Origin: an uncultured Clostridia bacterium
GTDB taxonomy: Bacteria > Bacillota > Clostridia > TANB77 > CAG-508
Assembly (NCBI GenBank): GCA_934122155.1
Contig: CAKOVX010000006.1
Location: 1-64,000, forward strand
DNA length: 64,000 nucleotides
Direction: 5' to 3'
Shown here: in pieces, positions 1 to 9,177 of the stretch
How the letters are laid out: every line of letters starts with the position of its first letter
Numbering within the stretch: position 1 is the first letter of the stretch
Translations under genes and position numbers: made by a program
Notes under the pieces: generated by a model
What the model was told of the DNA's origin: nothing
The model's database searches: none
Seen by the model: only the letters and a program-made list of their open reading frames with translations

Positions 1-1
1 A

Positions 2-385
2 ACTAAAAGTGGAAAAAGAAATATAGAAATAAATGAACTTACAGAAGATATTATAATAGATTCATTAAATAACAAAATAGAAAACAAAAATAAAGTTCTA
101 TTTTGTCAAGCAAATAAAAAATTATATGTAGATAATACAATAAATTCGGCATTTAAGCGAATATGTAAAAATGCAGGAATAACAAAACCAGTAAATACCC
201 ATATGTTAAGACATACTTTTGCAACTAGATGTATTGAGGCAGGAGTAGACTTGCCAGTGTTGCAACAATTAATGGGACATGCCAATATTGAAACTACAAT
301 AAATACTTATGGCGATATTTACAATTATTATAAACAAAAAGAAACTCAAAAAGTAATAGATTATTTAAAGAGAGAAAGAGCATAA
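2..385 (+). CDS. Tyrosine recombinase/integrase, C-terminal part (runs off left edge)
   Basis: The frame is open from the window edge, so only the catalytic end of a phage-integrase-family recombinase is visible, not a short protein starting at the ATG at 203. A lysine-bearing TKSGKR strand is followed by HMLRHTFATR (the HxxR box), LMGHANIETT (the second histidine) and INTYGDI with the Tyr nucleophile. These are the family residues for DNA strand cleavage and rejoining. XerC/D-like proteins and mobile-element integrases share this core, and the visible part cannot separate them. It ends before a bidirectional hairpin shared with the convergent GIY-YIG gene. Confidence 0.85.
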   Translation, partial: TKSGKRNIEINELTEDIIIDSLNNKIENKNKVLFCQANKKLYVDNTINSAFKRICKNAGITKPVNTHMLRHTFATRCIEAGVDLPVLQQLMGHANIETTINTYGDIYNYYKQKETQKVIDYLKRERA

Positions 386-534
386 AAGAACATTTAAAAT
401 TAAATATATGAATTTTAGATTAATACTAAAATAAGAGTTTTAAAAAAATGTTTTAAAACACCAAAAGTATCATAAAACATTGATAAATAAAGACTTTGGT
501 GTAGTTTGAAAAAGCTACCACCTCGCCCATAAAC

Positions 535-568
535 AAAAAACGGTAAGAAGAATTCTTATCGTTTTTTT
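535..568. terminator. Bidirectional intrinsic terminator
   Basis: An inverted repeat (ACGGTAAGAA / TTCTTATCGT, one G-T pair) is flanked by an A-run and a T-run. It sits between the convergent recombinase and GIY-YIG genes and can end transcription in both directions. The preceding stretch (386-534) shows no gene. Confidence 0.7.
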
Positions 569-581
569 ATTCTAAAATAAA

Positions 582-887
582 TTAAATTACTCTTTTATAT
601 TTTCTACAATCAACCTTTCCACTCAAATAGCTAGACAGCTTTTCTCCCTTTATCAAGTCTTCTTTTTGGTGTTTAGTCAATGTCTTTATTTGATACTCTA
701 ATTTACAAGCTAAAGATTTATCTTTGCTTTTCCAAGCAACCTCAAGTTTAACAGCCTCATGTGATTTTGTATATTTTGCACCATTTTTATCCTTGCTTAA
801 ATGCTCATTTATTCGTTTATCCAAATCATTTGTCATCCCAGTATAAATTGAATTATCAGCACATCTCAACATATATGTATAATACAT
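582..887 (-). CDS. GIY-YIG domain protein (UPF0213/YhbQ-like)
   Basis: A small single-domain protein of about 101 residues. MYYTYMLRCADNSIYTG carries the GIY-YIG-type start, followed by TNDLDKRINEH with the family Arg and His. Members resemble the nuclease half of UvrC and Slx1; the role of stand-alone forms is poorly known. I chose the start at 887 because AGGTGG lies six bases upstream and the family begins at this residue. A longer reading from 923 adds 12 residues with no ribosome site. It is convergent with the recombinase and has no clear operon partner. Confidence 0.8.
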   Translation of the reverse strand: MYYTYMLRCADNSIYTGMTNDLDKRINEHLSKDKNGAKYTKSHEAVKLEVAWKSKDKSLACKLEYQIKTLTKHQKEDLIKGEKLSSYLSGKVDCRKYKRVI

Positions 888-1012
888 TTTAGTCCACCTA
901 CATTTTTTTCTTAATTTTATCATTAAATAAAACTATTGTAAATAATAGACAATATGTGATATATTAAAGAAAAATTTTATTCAAAAAATATTTAGTTCTA
1001 GAAAGGAAAATT

Positions 1013-1579
1013 ATGAATTTAGAAAATTTTAATCTTGGAAAATTTATTTTCAGTAATGAAACAAAAAATTTTATTTCAGAGTTTATCAATGAGTTAGCAA
1101 AAACATTAAATAAGGAGAAAAACATGAATATAGGAGTGGTGTATGGATTAGAAAATGAAAAAATAACATTACTAAATCCAGAAAACGGCAAAGAAGAAAA
1201 TATATACATATACACATCTAATGAGACATTAGAAAAACTGCATAATCAAGGAATTTATGAAAATATATATAAAATGGACAAATTAGATTTTTATAACCTA
1301 TACTCAGGCCAAAAAGTACAGTTAAATGGAGATAAATGTGAGTTATATAATGGAGAAATAGATATAAAAAATGATGATGCTTGGTACAAATTAGATGATT
1401 TGTATGGAGTATTAAGAGACAACGAAAATACTAATTTTGTAGTGCAAAAAATAACTGAGGACAAAATTTATTTAACACATGAAAATGGAAGTGGTTCAAT
1501 ATATACATATAAAGAATTATATCCGGATTTCTGTGTTGGAGATATAGTAAAAAGAGTAAATGGAAAATATATAAAATAG
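1013..1579 (+). CDS. Hypothetical protein
   Basis: A 188-residue soluble, acidic, Asn/Lys-rich protein that I do not recognise. An AGAAAGGA ribosome site precedes the ATG. No signal peptide or membrane segment is visible. The C-terminal half (about residues 135-188) is beta-rich with short Gly turns (HENGSGSIYTY, DIVKRVNGKYI), as in a small barrel. It ends nine bases before the nuclease gene on the same strand, so the two are probably co-transcribed. A specificity or immunity partner for the nuclease is possible, but only position suggests it. Confidence 0.6.
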   Translation: MNLENFNLGKFIFSNETKNFISEFINELAKTLNKEKNMNIGVVYGLENEKITLLNPENGKEENIYIYTSNETLEKLHNQGIYENIYKMDKLDFYNLYSGQKVQLNGDKCELYNGEIDIKNDDAWYKLDDLYGVLRDNENTNFVVQKITEDKIYLTHENGSGSIYTYKELYPDFCVGDIVKRVNGKYIK

Positions 1580-1587
1580 GTGAAAAA

Positions 1588-2295
1588 ATGAGCAAAAGAA
1601 AAATAAGAAATATAATTACAAGTATAATATTTTTAATTGTTGCAATTACAGCAATATATTTTGGTGATATAGAAGTTAATGAAAATATATTAGAAAATAC
1701 AACTGTATCATATAATTTGGGAGAAATTCCAGAGTATAATGGAGAAATATTTGTAACAATAAATAATAATATTCCAAATTTTGAAGAAAGTGATTTTACA
1801 AGTGAGTGTTTTGAAAGATATAGCAAGTTAGATAAATTAGGCAGATGTGGAGTGGCATTTGCAAACTTAGGAAAAGAAACTATGCCAAAAGAAGGTGAAA
1901 AAAGAACATCAATTAGCCACATATACCCATCTGGTTGGCAAAGTGTAGAGTATAATGGAAAAAGCTTATATAATCGTTGTCATTTAATTGCGTATAGTTT
2001 ATCAGCAGAAAATGCAAATAAACAAAACCTTATAACCGGAACCAATTATTTTAACACAAGTGGAATGTTGCCATTTGAAACAAAAGTATTGGAATATTTA
2101 AGAAAAAGTGAAAAAAATCATGTGTTATATAGAGTAACTCCAATATTTGAAGGAAACAATTTAGTTGCAAGTGGAGTACAAATGGAGGCACAGTCTGTGG
2201 AAAATAAGGAAATATGCTTTAATGTATACATTTATAATGTTCAACCAAATATAGAAATAGATTACAGTAATGGATGTAGTAAATTAAAACAGTAA
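1588..2295 (+). CDS. Membrane-anchored/secreted DNA/RNA non-specific endonuclease
   Basis: A 235-residue protein with a positively charged start and one hydrophobic segment (about residues 9-25), so it is exported or anchored outside. The nuclease core holds NRCHLIAYSLS (residues 129-139) with catalytic-type His132, followed by NLITGTNYFNTSGMLPFE, which supplies the Asn metal-site region of the beta-beta-alpha metal (EndA/NucA-like) fold. NRCH rather than DRGH is the variant I know from streptococcal and clostridial members. Likely roles are extracellular DNA degradation, nutrition or DNA processing. It follows the hypothetical gene closely and ends at a hairpin. Confidence 0.85.
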   Translation: MSKRKIRNIITSIIFLIVAITAIYFGDIEVNENILENTTVSYNLGEIPEYNGEIFVTINNNIPNFEESDFTSECFERYSKLDKLGRCGVAFANLGKETMPKEGEKRTSISHIYPSGWQSVEYNGKSLYNRCHLIAYSLSAENANKQNLITGTNYFNTSGMLPFETKVLEYLRKSEKNHVLYRVTPIFEGNNLVASGVQMEAQSVENKEICFNVYIYNVQPNIEIDYSNGCSKLKQ

Positions 2296-2342
2296 ATCAC
2301 ATTACCTGCTTAATTTGAATAAATTATAGCAGGTGATTTTTT
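2296..2342 (+). promoter_or_regulatory. Hairpin with T-run that contains the next gene's ribosome site
   Basis: The arms ACCTGCT and AGCAGGT (with outer ATC/GAT pairing) are followed by six T, as in an intrinsic terminator. The 3' arm also contains AGGTGA at 2331-2336, six bases before the ATG at 2343. The same hairpin could therefore end the nuclease transcript and hide the ribosome site of the peptidase gene. Confidence 0.6.
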
Positions 2343-3260
2343 ATGAATATTGTACCAACAAATCAAAAATACTATTATTCACTAATGATGCAAAATCTAC
2401 AAGAATTAAAACAAAAATATCCATTTTTAGAAATAGGAAATATTGGCTTTAGTACATTAGGCAAACAGCTTCCATACATAAAAATAGGAAGAGGAATCAG
2501 AAAAATTATGTATAATGCAGGTATGCATGCAAATGAATACATATGTTGTATTTTACTTATGAAATTTGTGGAGAATTTTTGCCAAAGCTATGTTTTAAAT
2601 AGTAGAATATTCGGCCAAAATGCTCGAGTATTATTTGATAATGTTTCTTTATACATTTTGCCAATGATGAATCCAGATGGAATTGATTTAGTTACTGGAA
2701 GAGTGGAACCTGATAGCAAGGAATACAAAAACTATTTAGAAATTTCAGAAGGTTTTCCAAGCATTCCATTTCCAAGTGGTTGGAAAGCAAATGCCAATGG
2801 AGTAGATCTAAATTTACAATTTCCAGCAGGTTGGCAAGAAGCCAGAAGAATAAAATTTGAGCAAGGTTATACAAAACCTGCTCCTCAAAACTTTGTAGGA
2901 GAAGGCTCATTAACTCAAAGTGAAGCACTAGCAATATACAATTTTACTTTAAAAAATAATTTTGGATTAACAATTTCATATCATACACAAGGAAAAGAAA
3001 TTTATTGGGATTTTCAAAATATAAACCCACCACAAGGATATGAAATAGGTAAAATATTTGAAAAAGTTAGCGGTTATAATTTGACAGATGTGCCATATAA
3101 TTCGAGTTTTGCAGGATATAAAGATTGGTTTATTCAAAATTATAAAAGGCCAGGTTATACAATAGAAGCAGGAATAGGTGAAAATCCACTTCCGATATCT
3201 CAATTTGAAGAAATATATAATGACAATATTGGGATTTTAGTTTTAGGAATGTTAATATAA
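2343..3260 (+). CDS. M14-family zinc carboxypeptidase (gamma-D-glutamyl-diamino acid endopeptidase I-like)
   Basis: A 305-residue single-domain peptidase. Zinc ligands fit GMHANEY (His62, Glu65) and ISYHTQG (His214). Glu275 in YTIEAGIGE fits the catalytic glutamate, and the MNPDG and GVDLNLQFP stretches match the substrate pocket. This variant matches enzymes that cut peptidoglycan stem peptides next to diaminopimelate. There is no signal peptide or LysM domain, so it probably acts on recycled muropeptides in the cytoplasm. The start follows the T-run of a hairpin directly. Confidence 0.8.
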   Translation: MNIVPTNQKYYYSLMMQNLQELKQKYPFLEIGNIGFSTLGKQLPYIKIGRGIRKIMYNAGMHANEYICCILLMKFVENFCQSYVLNSRIFGQNARVLFDNVSLYILPMMNPDGIDLVTGRVEPDSKEYKNYLEISEGFPSIPFPSGWKANANGVDLNLQFPAGWQEARRIKFEQGYTKPAPQNFVGEGSLTQSEALAIYNFTLKNNFGLTISYHTQGKEIYWDFQNINPPQGYEIGKIFEKVSGYNLTDVPYNSSFAGYKDWFIQNYKRPGYTIEAGIGENPLPISQFEEIYNDNIGILVLGMLI

Positions 3261-3352
3261 AAAGTAAAAAAACTAAATAATTTTTTTGAAATTGTGTATA
3301 CTAATTGTAAAATGTTGTGATACAATAACAAAAAAATGGAAGGAGACAAAAG

Positions 3353-4762
3353 ATGGACAAAAAAGAATCTGAAGAATTAAAAAGTAAATTATTTAATAAA
3401 AAGGAAAATGGCTGGAATGCCAAAACAGAAGAACAAAAACAAAAAATTTTTGAATATGCTAAAGGCTATATAAATTATATGAATAAATCAAAGACAGAAA
3501 GAGAGATTATAAATACTTCAACAGAGATAGCACATCAAAATGGATTTAAAGATATAAAAGATTGTGAAACTTTAAAACCAGGAGATAAAGTTTACTGGAA
3601 TAATCGTGGAAAAAGCATGTACCTAGCAATTATAGGAGAAAATAGTATTGAAGAAGGAATAAATATAATAGGTGCACATGCAGATTCTCCAAGATTAGAT
3701 TTAAAACCAAATCCTTTATATGAAGATTCAGAATTTGCATATTTAAAAACACATTATTATGGTGGAATAAAAAAATATCAATGGACTACAATTCCATTAG
3801 CAATACATGGTGTTATAGTTAAAACAAATGGTGAAAAAATAACTGTAAATATAGGAGAAGATATGAATGACCCAATATTTACAATTACAGACTTATTACC
3901 ACATTTAGCTCAAGACCAAATGAAGAAGAAGTTAGCAGATGGAATTGACGGAGAAGACTTAAATCTTTTAATTGGAAGCATGCCAATAGGTAGCGAAATA
4001 ACTGATTCTGTAAAATTAAATATTTTAAATATTTTAAATGAAAAATATGGAATAACAGAAAAAGATTTATTAAGTTCAGAAATTGAATTAGTACCAGCAA
4101 TGCCTTGCAGAAGCATGGGATTTGATAACAGTATGGTTGCAGGTTATGGCCAAGATGATAAAATATGTGTTTATGCATCTTTAACAGCCTTAATGAAAAT
4201 ACAAAATCCTGTTAAGACAGCAGTTTGTATTATATCTGACAAAGAAGAAATTGGAAGTATGGGAAATACAGGCATGGAATCGCATGTATTTGATACATTC
4301 ATTTCAGAAATTTTAAATAAATTAGGAGTAAATAGACCTAATTTATTAGAAAAAGTTTTCTGCAATTCTAAAATGTTATCAGCAGATGTTGATGCAGGTT
4401 TAGACCCAATTTATGCAAATGTTTCAGAAAGAAACAATGCATCATATTTAGGAAGAGGAATTGGGCTTAATAAATATACAGGTGCTAGAGGAAAATCTGG
4501 TGCATCTGATGCAAATGCTGAATTTGTTGCAGAAGTTAGAAAAATATTTGAAGAAAATGATGTTAGATACCAAATTGCTGAACTTGGAAAAGTTGACATT
4601 GGCGGTGGAGGCACAATAGCATATATCCTAGCAAATAAAGGAATAGATGTTATAGATTGTGGTGTACCAGTACTTTCAATGCATTCACCTTATGAAGTTA
4701 CAAGCAAATTAGACTTATATGAAGCACACAGAGGATATGAAGCATTTTGGAAAAATGCATAA
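3353..4762 (+). CDS. M18-family aminopeptidase
   Basis: A 469-residue cytoplasmic metallo-aminopeptidase of about the usual family length. GAHADSPRLDLKP carries the first zinc-site His and Asp. DKEEIGSMGNTGMES carries the catalytic Glu pair, DVDAG lies mid-domain, and VLSMHSPYE near the end supplies the last His ligand. The family removes N-terminal residues, often acidic ones, from peptides and forms large oligomers. AAGGAGA precedes the ATG, and a strong terminator follows the stop directly, so it is monocistronic. Confidence 0.92.
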   Translation: MDKKESEELKSKLFNKKENGWNAKTEEQKQKIFEYAKGYINYMNKSKTEREIINTSTEIAHQNGFKDIKDCETLKPGDKVYWNNRGKSMYLAIIGENSIEEGINIIGAHADSPRLDLKPNPLYEDSEFAYLKTHYYGGIKKYQWTTIPLAIHGVIVKTNGEKITVNIGEDMNDPIFTITDLLPHLAQDQMKKKLADGIDGEDLNLLIGSMPIGSEITDSVKLNILNILNEKYGITEKDLLSSEIELVPAMPCRSMGFDNSMVAGYGQDDKICVYASLTALMKIQNPVKTAVCIISDKEEIGSMGNTGMESHVFDTFISEILNKLGVNRPNLLEKVFCNSKMLSADVDAGLDPIYANVSERNNASYLGRGIGLNKYTGARGKSGASDANAEFVAEVRKIFEENDVRYQIAELGKVDIGGGGTIAYILANKGIDVIDCGVPVLSMHSPYEVTSKLDLYEAHRGYEAFWKNA

Positions 4763-4791
4763 AAAAAGAGCTCTATTAAGAGCTCTTTTTT
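4763..4791 (+). terminator. Intrinsic terminator after the M18 peptidase
   Basis: AAGAGCTCT and AGAGCTCTT arms with a five-base loop are followed by T6, starting at the stop codon of the peptidase gene. Confidence 0.85.
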
Positions 4792-4796
4792 GAGAT

Positions 4797-4955
4797 TTAC
4801 CTTTCACTGCTTTTCTTATCAGAGCAAACCCTATTACCAGGGCATTCATTATGCTGATATTGCTCGCAAAACCAGCAATCAGTACTAGAATCCGGGTTGA
4901 TCTTTACTCTAATGTCAATGTTTTTTGTCTTTTCTTTCATTTTTTCTTCCTGCAT
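4797..4955 (-). CDS. Small Cys-rich protein, 52 aa
   Basis: A short gene starting at 4955 with TAAGGAGGAA seven bases upstream. The reading frame gives 52 residues. Residues 27-44 hold CWFCEQYQHNECPGNRVC, four Cys plus one His, a likely zinc-knuckle or small metal site. The N-terminal half is Lys-rich (MQEEKMKEKTKN). No family is recognised. The strong ribosome site, the compact conserved-looking motif and its place between two terminators argue that it is real. Confidence 0.7.
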   Translation of the reverse strand: MQEEKMKEKTKNIDIRVKINPDSSTDCWFCEQYQHNECPGNRVCSDKKSSER

Positions 4956-5068
4956 GTGAATTCCTCCTTAATTGCTCTATAATGATTAGATTTGGACAAA
5001 TTAAATCTCTACAACTTATGTTGTATATTATATTATACTATATTTATGCTAAAAATGCAAATATTATG

Positions 5069-5103
5069 AAAAAAATATCCGTTATTTCTAACGGATATTT
5101 TTT
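5069..5103 (-). terminator. Terminator downstream of tRNA-Arg
   Basis: AAATATCCGTTA and TAACGGATATTT arms around a short loop, with T-runs on both sides. It lies immediately 3' of the minus-strand tRNA-Arg. Confidence 0.8.
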
Positions 5104-5104
5104 A

Positions 5105-5181
<77 letters not shown>

Positions 5182-5290
5182 ATGGACATCATATATGATA
5201 CCACGATTTGTAAAAAGTGTCAACAAAAAGTACAAAAATACTAGAAAAAAATTTAGAATTACTATATAATTTGCTTAAGGTGATTATAAT

Positions 5291-6001
5291 ATGAAAGAAA
5301 GCAAAAAACTTAATATACATCAAATTTTTTGGTATTTTGTATTGTTTAGTATCTTAGGGTTAATTATTGAAACTTTATATTCTTATATAACAACTGGCAT
5401 TTTAGAAAGTAGAAAAGGTTTTATCTGGGGGCCTTTTTGTCCTATATATGGTGTTGGTGGCACATGTCTTATTTTGCTACTAGATAGAATTCATTCTAAA
5501 AATTATTTTAAATTGTTTATATATGGATACCTTATTGGCTCTATTGTAGAATATATGCTTAGTTTTATGATGGAAGCTTTTTATGGTGTTAGGTTTTGGG
5601 ATTACACTTACACTAAAATACACATAAACGGAAGGATTTGTTTAATATATTCACTGTTTTGGGGAATTTTAACTATTGGAATTATGAAATTTGTAAAACC
5701 GCAAATGGATAAGTTTGTTTATAAAATTTCATCATTTAAAATAAGTAAACATGTTGAAGTTTGTTTAGCTATATTTTTAATGATTGATATGTTAGTAACT
5801 ATATGGGGAATTAGTACTTATGAAACACGAGTAATTTCAACATACTATGGTGATTCTACTCCTTATAAAAACACTTCTAGCCTATTTTATAAAATTGAAA
5901 ACAATTATTTTACAAATGAACGAATGAAAAAAACATTTCCAAATTTAAGAACCAAAGATAGAAATGGTAATCAAGTATTTGTAAGGGATTTAATAAAATA
6001 G
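5291..6001 (+). CDS. Multi-pass membrane protein, CmpB-type putative ABC permease family
   Basis: A 236-residue protein with about five or six hydrophobic segments. The opening pattern (IFWYFVLFSILGLIIETLY, then RKGFIWGPFCPIYGVGG) is the signature I know from the Pfam putative ABC-transporter type IV (CmpB) family in clostridia. No ATPase partner is nearby and the substrate is unknown. The C-terminal third is hydrophilic and probably outside or cytoplasmic. A hairpin follows the stop. Confidence 0.75.
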   Translation: MKESKKLNIHQIFWYFVLFSILGLIIETLYSYITTGILESRKGFIWGPFCPIYGVGGTCLILLLDRIHSKNYFKLFIYGYLIGSIVEYMLSFMMEAFYGVRFWDYTYTKIHINGRICLIYSLFWGILTIGIMKFVKPQMDKFVYKISSFKISKHVEVCLAIFLMIDMLVTIWGISTYETRVISTYYGDSTPYKNTSSLFYKIENNYFTNERMKKTFPNLRTKDRNGNQVFVRDLIK

Positions 6002-6024
6002 CACTTCACTTTGAAGTGCTATTT
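5997..6024. terminator. Bidirectional terminator
   Basis: AAATAGCACTTC and GAAGTGCTATTT arms with a four-base loop lie between the convergent CmpB-like gene and yhbY. Confidence 0.8.
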
Positions 6025-6026
6025 TA

Positions 6027-6314
6027 TTATTCTGGTAATATAATTGGATTTTTCTTTCTTTTTCTGTATAAAGTAATTTTATTTCCAATAGTTTGTACAC
6101 ATGTAGCATTTATTTTGTCTGCAATAGTATTGCCTAATTCTTTTACATCTTCACCTGAATTTTCTAGTACATTTATTTTTATCAATTCTCTTGCTTCTAT
6201 TGCATCATCTAATTGCTTTAACAAATTTTCTGATAGTCCAGATTTTCCAACTTGAAATATTGGATCAATTGCATTAGCTAAACCTCTTAAATATGCCCTT
6301 TGTTTGCTTGTCAT
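6027..6314 (-). CDS. yhbY: YhbY-family RNA-binding protein (CRM domain)
   Basis: 95 residues, the full family length. The protein opens with MTSKQRAYLRGLAN and carries FQVGKSGLSENLL, the GxxG-type loop of the CRM fold, then a basic tail (LYRKRKKNP). Family members bind pre-50S ribosomal particles. The start follows a GGGAGAAGAT ribosome site. Confidence 0.93.
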   Translation of the reverse strand: MTSKQRAYLRGLANAIDPIFQVGKSGLSENLLKQLDDAIEARELIKINVLENSGEDVKELGNTIADKINATCVQTIGNKITLYRKRKKNPIILPE

Positions 6315-6404
6315 ATCTTCTCCCTCTCTTTTATTTGTTTTAGTTTTTTTAATTATACCATATTATCAGCTAAAAAGCAATTTTCATCTTACTATATTAT
6401 TTCT

Positions 6405-7883
6405 TCATTTTAGATCATTAATACCTGGTGCATATATTGATTTTCCGTCATAAGTAAATCTTGAACCATGGCATGGACAGTCCCAAGTTTTTTCTAAATT
6501 ATTCCATGATAGTTCACATCCTAAATGACTGCAAACTGGATTTATTTTAAATATTTTTCCATCTTCAGATTTATATACTCCCACTTTTTTTCCGTCTATT
6601 TCAATAATTCCGCCTTCGCCTTTTCCTATATCATTTAGCTTTTCTTCTGGTATTTCAAGCTTTTCAACAATTAAAGATTTTCCAGTTTGCTTTAGCATAT
6701 TGCCCATTTCTTGATGATTTTTTATAGGCTTTAATCTAGTTGAAGCAAATACTTCTTCATATTGATTTTTCCTTCCTAGTATTTTGTCTACAATAATATT
6801 AGCTGCCACATTTGAATTGCTTATTCCCCATTTATTAAATCCCGTAGCTACATATACATTTGGCATTAATATTGAAAACTCACCTATATATGGTATTTTG
6901 TCTAATGTTATGCAGTCTTCTGTACACCATTTATATATCACTTTACTATCTGAATAAAATTCTTTTGCTATTCTCTCTAATGCTTCATAATTTCCTGCCA
7001 AATTCTTGCTTTCACCAGTTTTATGGTCTAAGCCCACTATAATTAGCAATCTTTTATCTCCATATTTAGCTGTTCGTAATGCTAAATTAGGTGTGTCACT
7101 GCTAATATACATACCATCAAAAAGCTCTTTCTCTGTTTCTACCCCTATTGCATAAGACATTGACTGATACATTTTTAAAAAGTAATAACCTGGTGCATTT
7201 ATAATTGGGTAATGTGTTGCTATTACTACACTTTTAGCTGTTACTACATTACCATTTTCGGTTGTAATTTCATAACATTCTGCCTTTTCTTTTACATCTA
7301 TCACTTTTGTATTTTCATATATTTCTGCTTCCATATTATTAGCTAGTCCTTGCGCATATTTATATGGATTAAATTGTGCTTGATTTTTAAATTCAATAGC
7401 TCCAAAAGTCTCAAATGGTAGCTCTAAATTATCTACAAATTTAGCTTCTCCACCCAATTCATTTACTGCTTTTATTTCATCTTTTATTTTATTTACTTCT
7501 TCTTTTTTTCTTGCAAACACATATGCACTTTGCTTTTCAAAATCACACTCAATATTTTCATCTTTTATAATTTGTTCTATATTTTTTATAGCTTGTTCAT
7601 TTGCATCAAAATATTGTTTAGCCTTTTCTTTTCCTTGTGACTGTATTAAATAATTATAAAATAAACCATGTTGACTTGTAATTTTTGCAGTAGATTTTCC
7701 AGTAGTTTGCATACAAATTTTATCTTTTTCTAATAACACTGTTTTTACATTTGCTTTAGATAAATAATAAGCTGTTGTTAAACCTGTTATTCCTCCCCCA
7801 ATTATACATACTTCTGCTTTTAAGTCTTTATCCAATTTATGAAATTCTTTTGTATTTGCACTATCTATCCAATATGATTTCAT
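6405..7883 (-). CDS. FAD-dependent oxidoreductase with C-terminal Rieske [2Fe-2S] domain
   Basis: 492 residues. The N-terminal Rossmann motif EVCIIGGGITGLTTAYYLS binds FAD in a DAO-type (glycine oxidase-like) fold. The last ~90 residues form a Rieske domain with ligands in CSHLG and CPCHGS. Enzymes of this layout are common in clostridia and Bacilli, but the substrate is uncertain. I place the start at 7883, where GGAGGT lies five bases upstream. The longer reading from 7928 begins on the TAATG of the HtrA stop and has no fitting ribosome site. It probably forms an operon with the HtrA gene 45 bases upstream. Confidence 0.88.
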   Translation of the reverse strand: MKSYWIDSANTKEFHKLDKDLKAEVCIIGGGITGLTTAYYLSKANVKTVLLEKDKICMQTTGKSTAKITSQHGLFYNYLIQSQGKEKAKQYFDANEQAIKNIEQIIKDENIECDFEKQSAYVFARKKEEVNKIKDEIKAVNELGGEAKFVDNLELPFETFGAIEFKNQAQFNPYKYAQGLANNMEAEIYENTKVIDVKEKAECYEITTENGNVVTAKSVVIATHYPIINAPGYYFLKMYQSMSYAIGVETEKELFDGMYISSDTPNLALRTAKYGDKRLLIIVGLDHKTGESKNLAGNYEALERIAKEFYSDSKVIYKWCTEDCITLDKIPYIGEFSILMPNVYVATGFNKWGISNSNVAANIIVDKILGRKNQYEEVFASTRLKPIKNHQEMGNMLKQTGKSLIVEKLEIPEEKLNDIGKGEGGIIEIDGKKVGVYKSEDGKIFKINPVCSHLGCELSWNNLEKTWDCPCHGSRFTYDGKSIYAPGINDLK

Positions 7884-7927
7884 ATTACCTCCTTTATGTG
7901 CCATTGTAAACGAAGAACTTTGGCACA

Positions 7928-9082
7928 TTATTTCTTTAATAATTTGACTACAATTTGCATTTCTTTTTTGTTTCGTAAAACCTTAAAAGTAACTTCATCC
8001 CCTGGCTTTTTAGTATAAATATAGCTTCTTAAATCACACATTTTTTCTAAAGCTATTCCATCAATTTCTAACAATATATCTTTTTCTTGTATTCCATACC
8101 TTGCGGCAGCTGAATTGCCATTAACCTGCACCACATAAATTCCTTTGTCAATCTGTAAATTACTATCTAAATATGGTATTATGTTTTTGTCATATGCAAA
8201 AATTCCTAAATACGCTTCTTCAAATCCTCCTGTTGATATAAAGCTTTTTAATATTGCTTTTACTGAATTTATTGGAACTGCAAATCCAATTCCTTCTGCT
8301 GATGTAATCTTTACACTATTTACTCCAATAACTTCTCCACTCTCATTTATCAAAGGGCCTCCACTATTTCCTGGATTTATGGTTGCATCTGTTTGTATTA
8401 AATCTTCCATATATGAAGATTTTTCATTTCCAATTTCGTCTTGTGCATTTAATATTATTGTTCTATTGGTTGCACTTACAATACCTGATGTAACAGTTCT
8501 TTGAAATTCAAAACCTATTGGGTTTCCTATTGCATATACTATTTGTCCTAATCTTGCCTTAGATGAATCACCTAAAGTAACATATTTTAAATCTTTTGCA
8601 CTTATTTTTACAATTGCCAAGTCTAAATCTGAACTTGACCATACTACATTTCCTTGATAATTCTTACCTGTTGAAAGTGTTACATAGCATTTACTATATC
8701 TTTCTCCTGACACATGCTCATTTGTTAGAATATACCCATTTTCTGCCACTATCATTCCTGTTCCTAAACCTAATTTTGATGTGCTATCTTTTAAAAATAT
8801 AGAGCCACCCGTTCCCTTTAATTTTGAAATTCCTACTATGCTCTCGCTTACACTCTCTAGCATTTGGTTAATTGTTTCATTTTCATTTTTTACTTCATCT
8901 ATTGTTTGTGATATTTTTGTTGCATCATATTGTTTATTTATTATTTTAGTTGGAGTTTCAATATCATAATATAGTACATATATTAGCGCTATCAAAATAA
9001 CTATTAAAATACTAATAAATGTACCTAATATGTATTTTTTTATTCTAGATTTATTTTGTTTTTTTCTAATGTACTCTTCCAT
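7928..9082 (-). CDS. HtrA/DegP-type serine protease with one PDZ domain
   Basis: 384 residues, with a membrane anchor at about residues 20-42 preceded by a basic stretch, so the protease domain faces outward. The triad fits ILTNEHVSG (His), SSDLDLAIVK (Asp) and NPGNSGGPL (Ser). A PDZ domain fills the last ~100 residues (QEKDILLEIDGIALE). These proteases remove misfolded proteins at the cell surface. It lies upstream of the FAD/Rieske gene on the same strand. Confidence 0.93.
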   Translation of the reverse strand: MEEYIRKKQNKSRIKKYILGTFISILIVILIALIYVLYYDIETPTKIINKQYDATKISQTIDEVKNENETINQMLESVSESIVGISKLKGTGGSIFLKDSTSKLGLGTGMIVAENGYILTNEHVSGERYSKCYVTLSTGKNYQGNVVWSSSDLDLAIVKISAKDLKYVTLGDSSKARLGQIVYAIGNPIGFEFQRTVTSGIVSATNRTIILNAQDEIGNEKSSYMEDLIQTDATINPGNSGGPLINESGEVIGVNSVKITSAEGIGFAVPINSVKAILKSFISTGGFEEAYLGIFAYDKNIIPYLDSNLQIDKGIYVVQVNGNSAAARYGIQEKDILLEIDGIALEKMCDLRSYIYTKKPGDEVTFKVLRNKKEMQIVVKLLKK

Positions 9083-9177
9083 TTTTATTCATCTCCATAT
9101 TCTTTTAATTTAATTATGAACATTTTAAAAGTTTTTAAACATATATTCCCGAAATTCCCATTTTTCTCCATTTCTTG

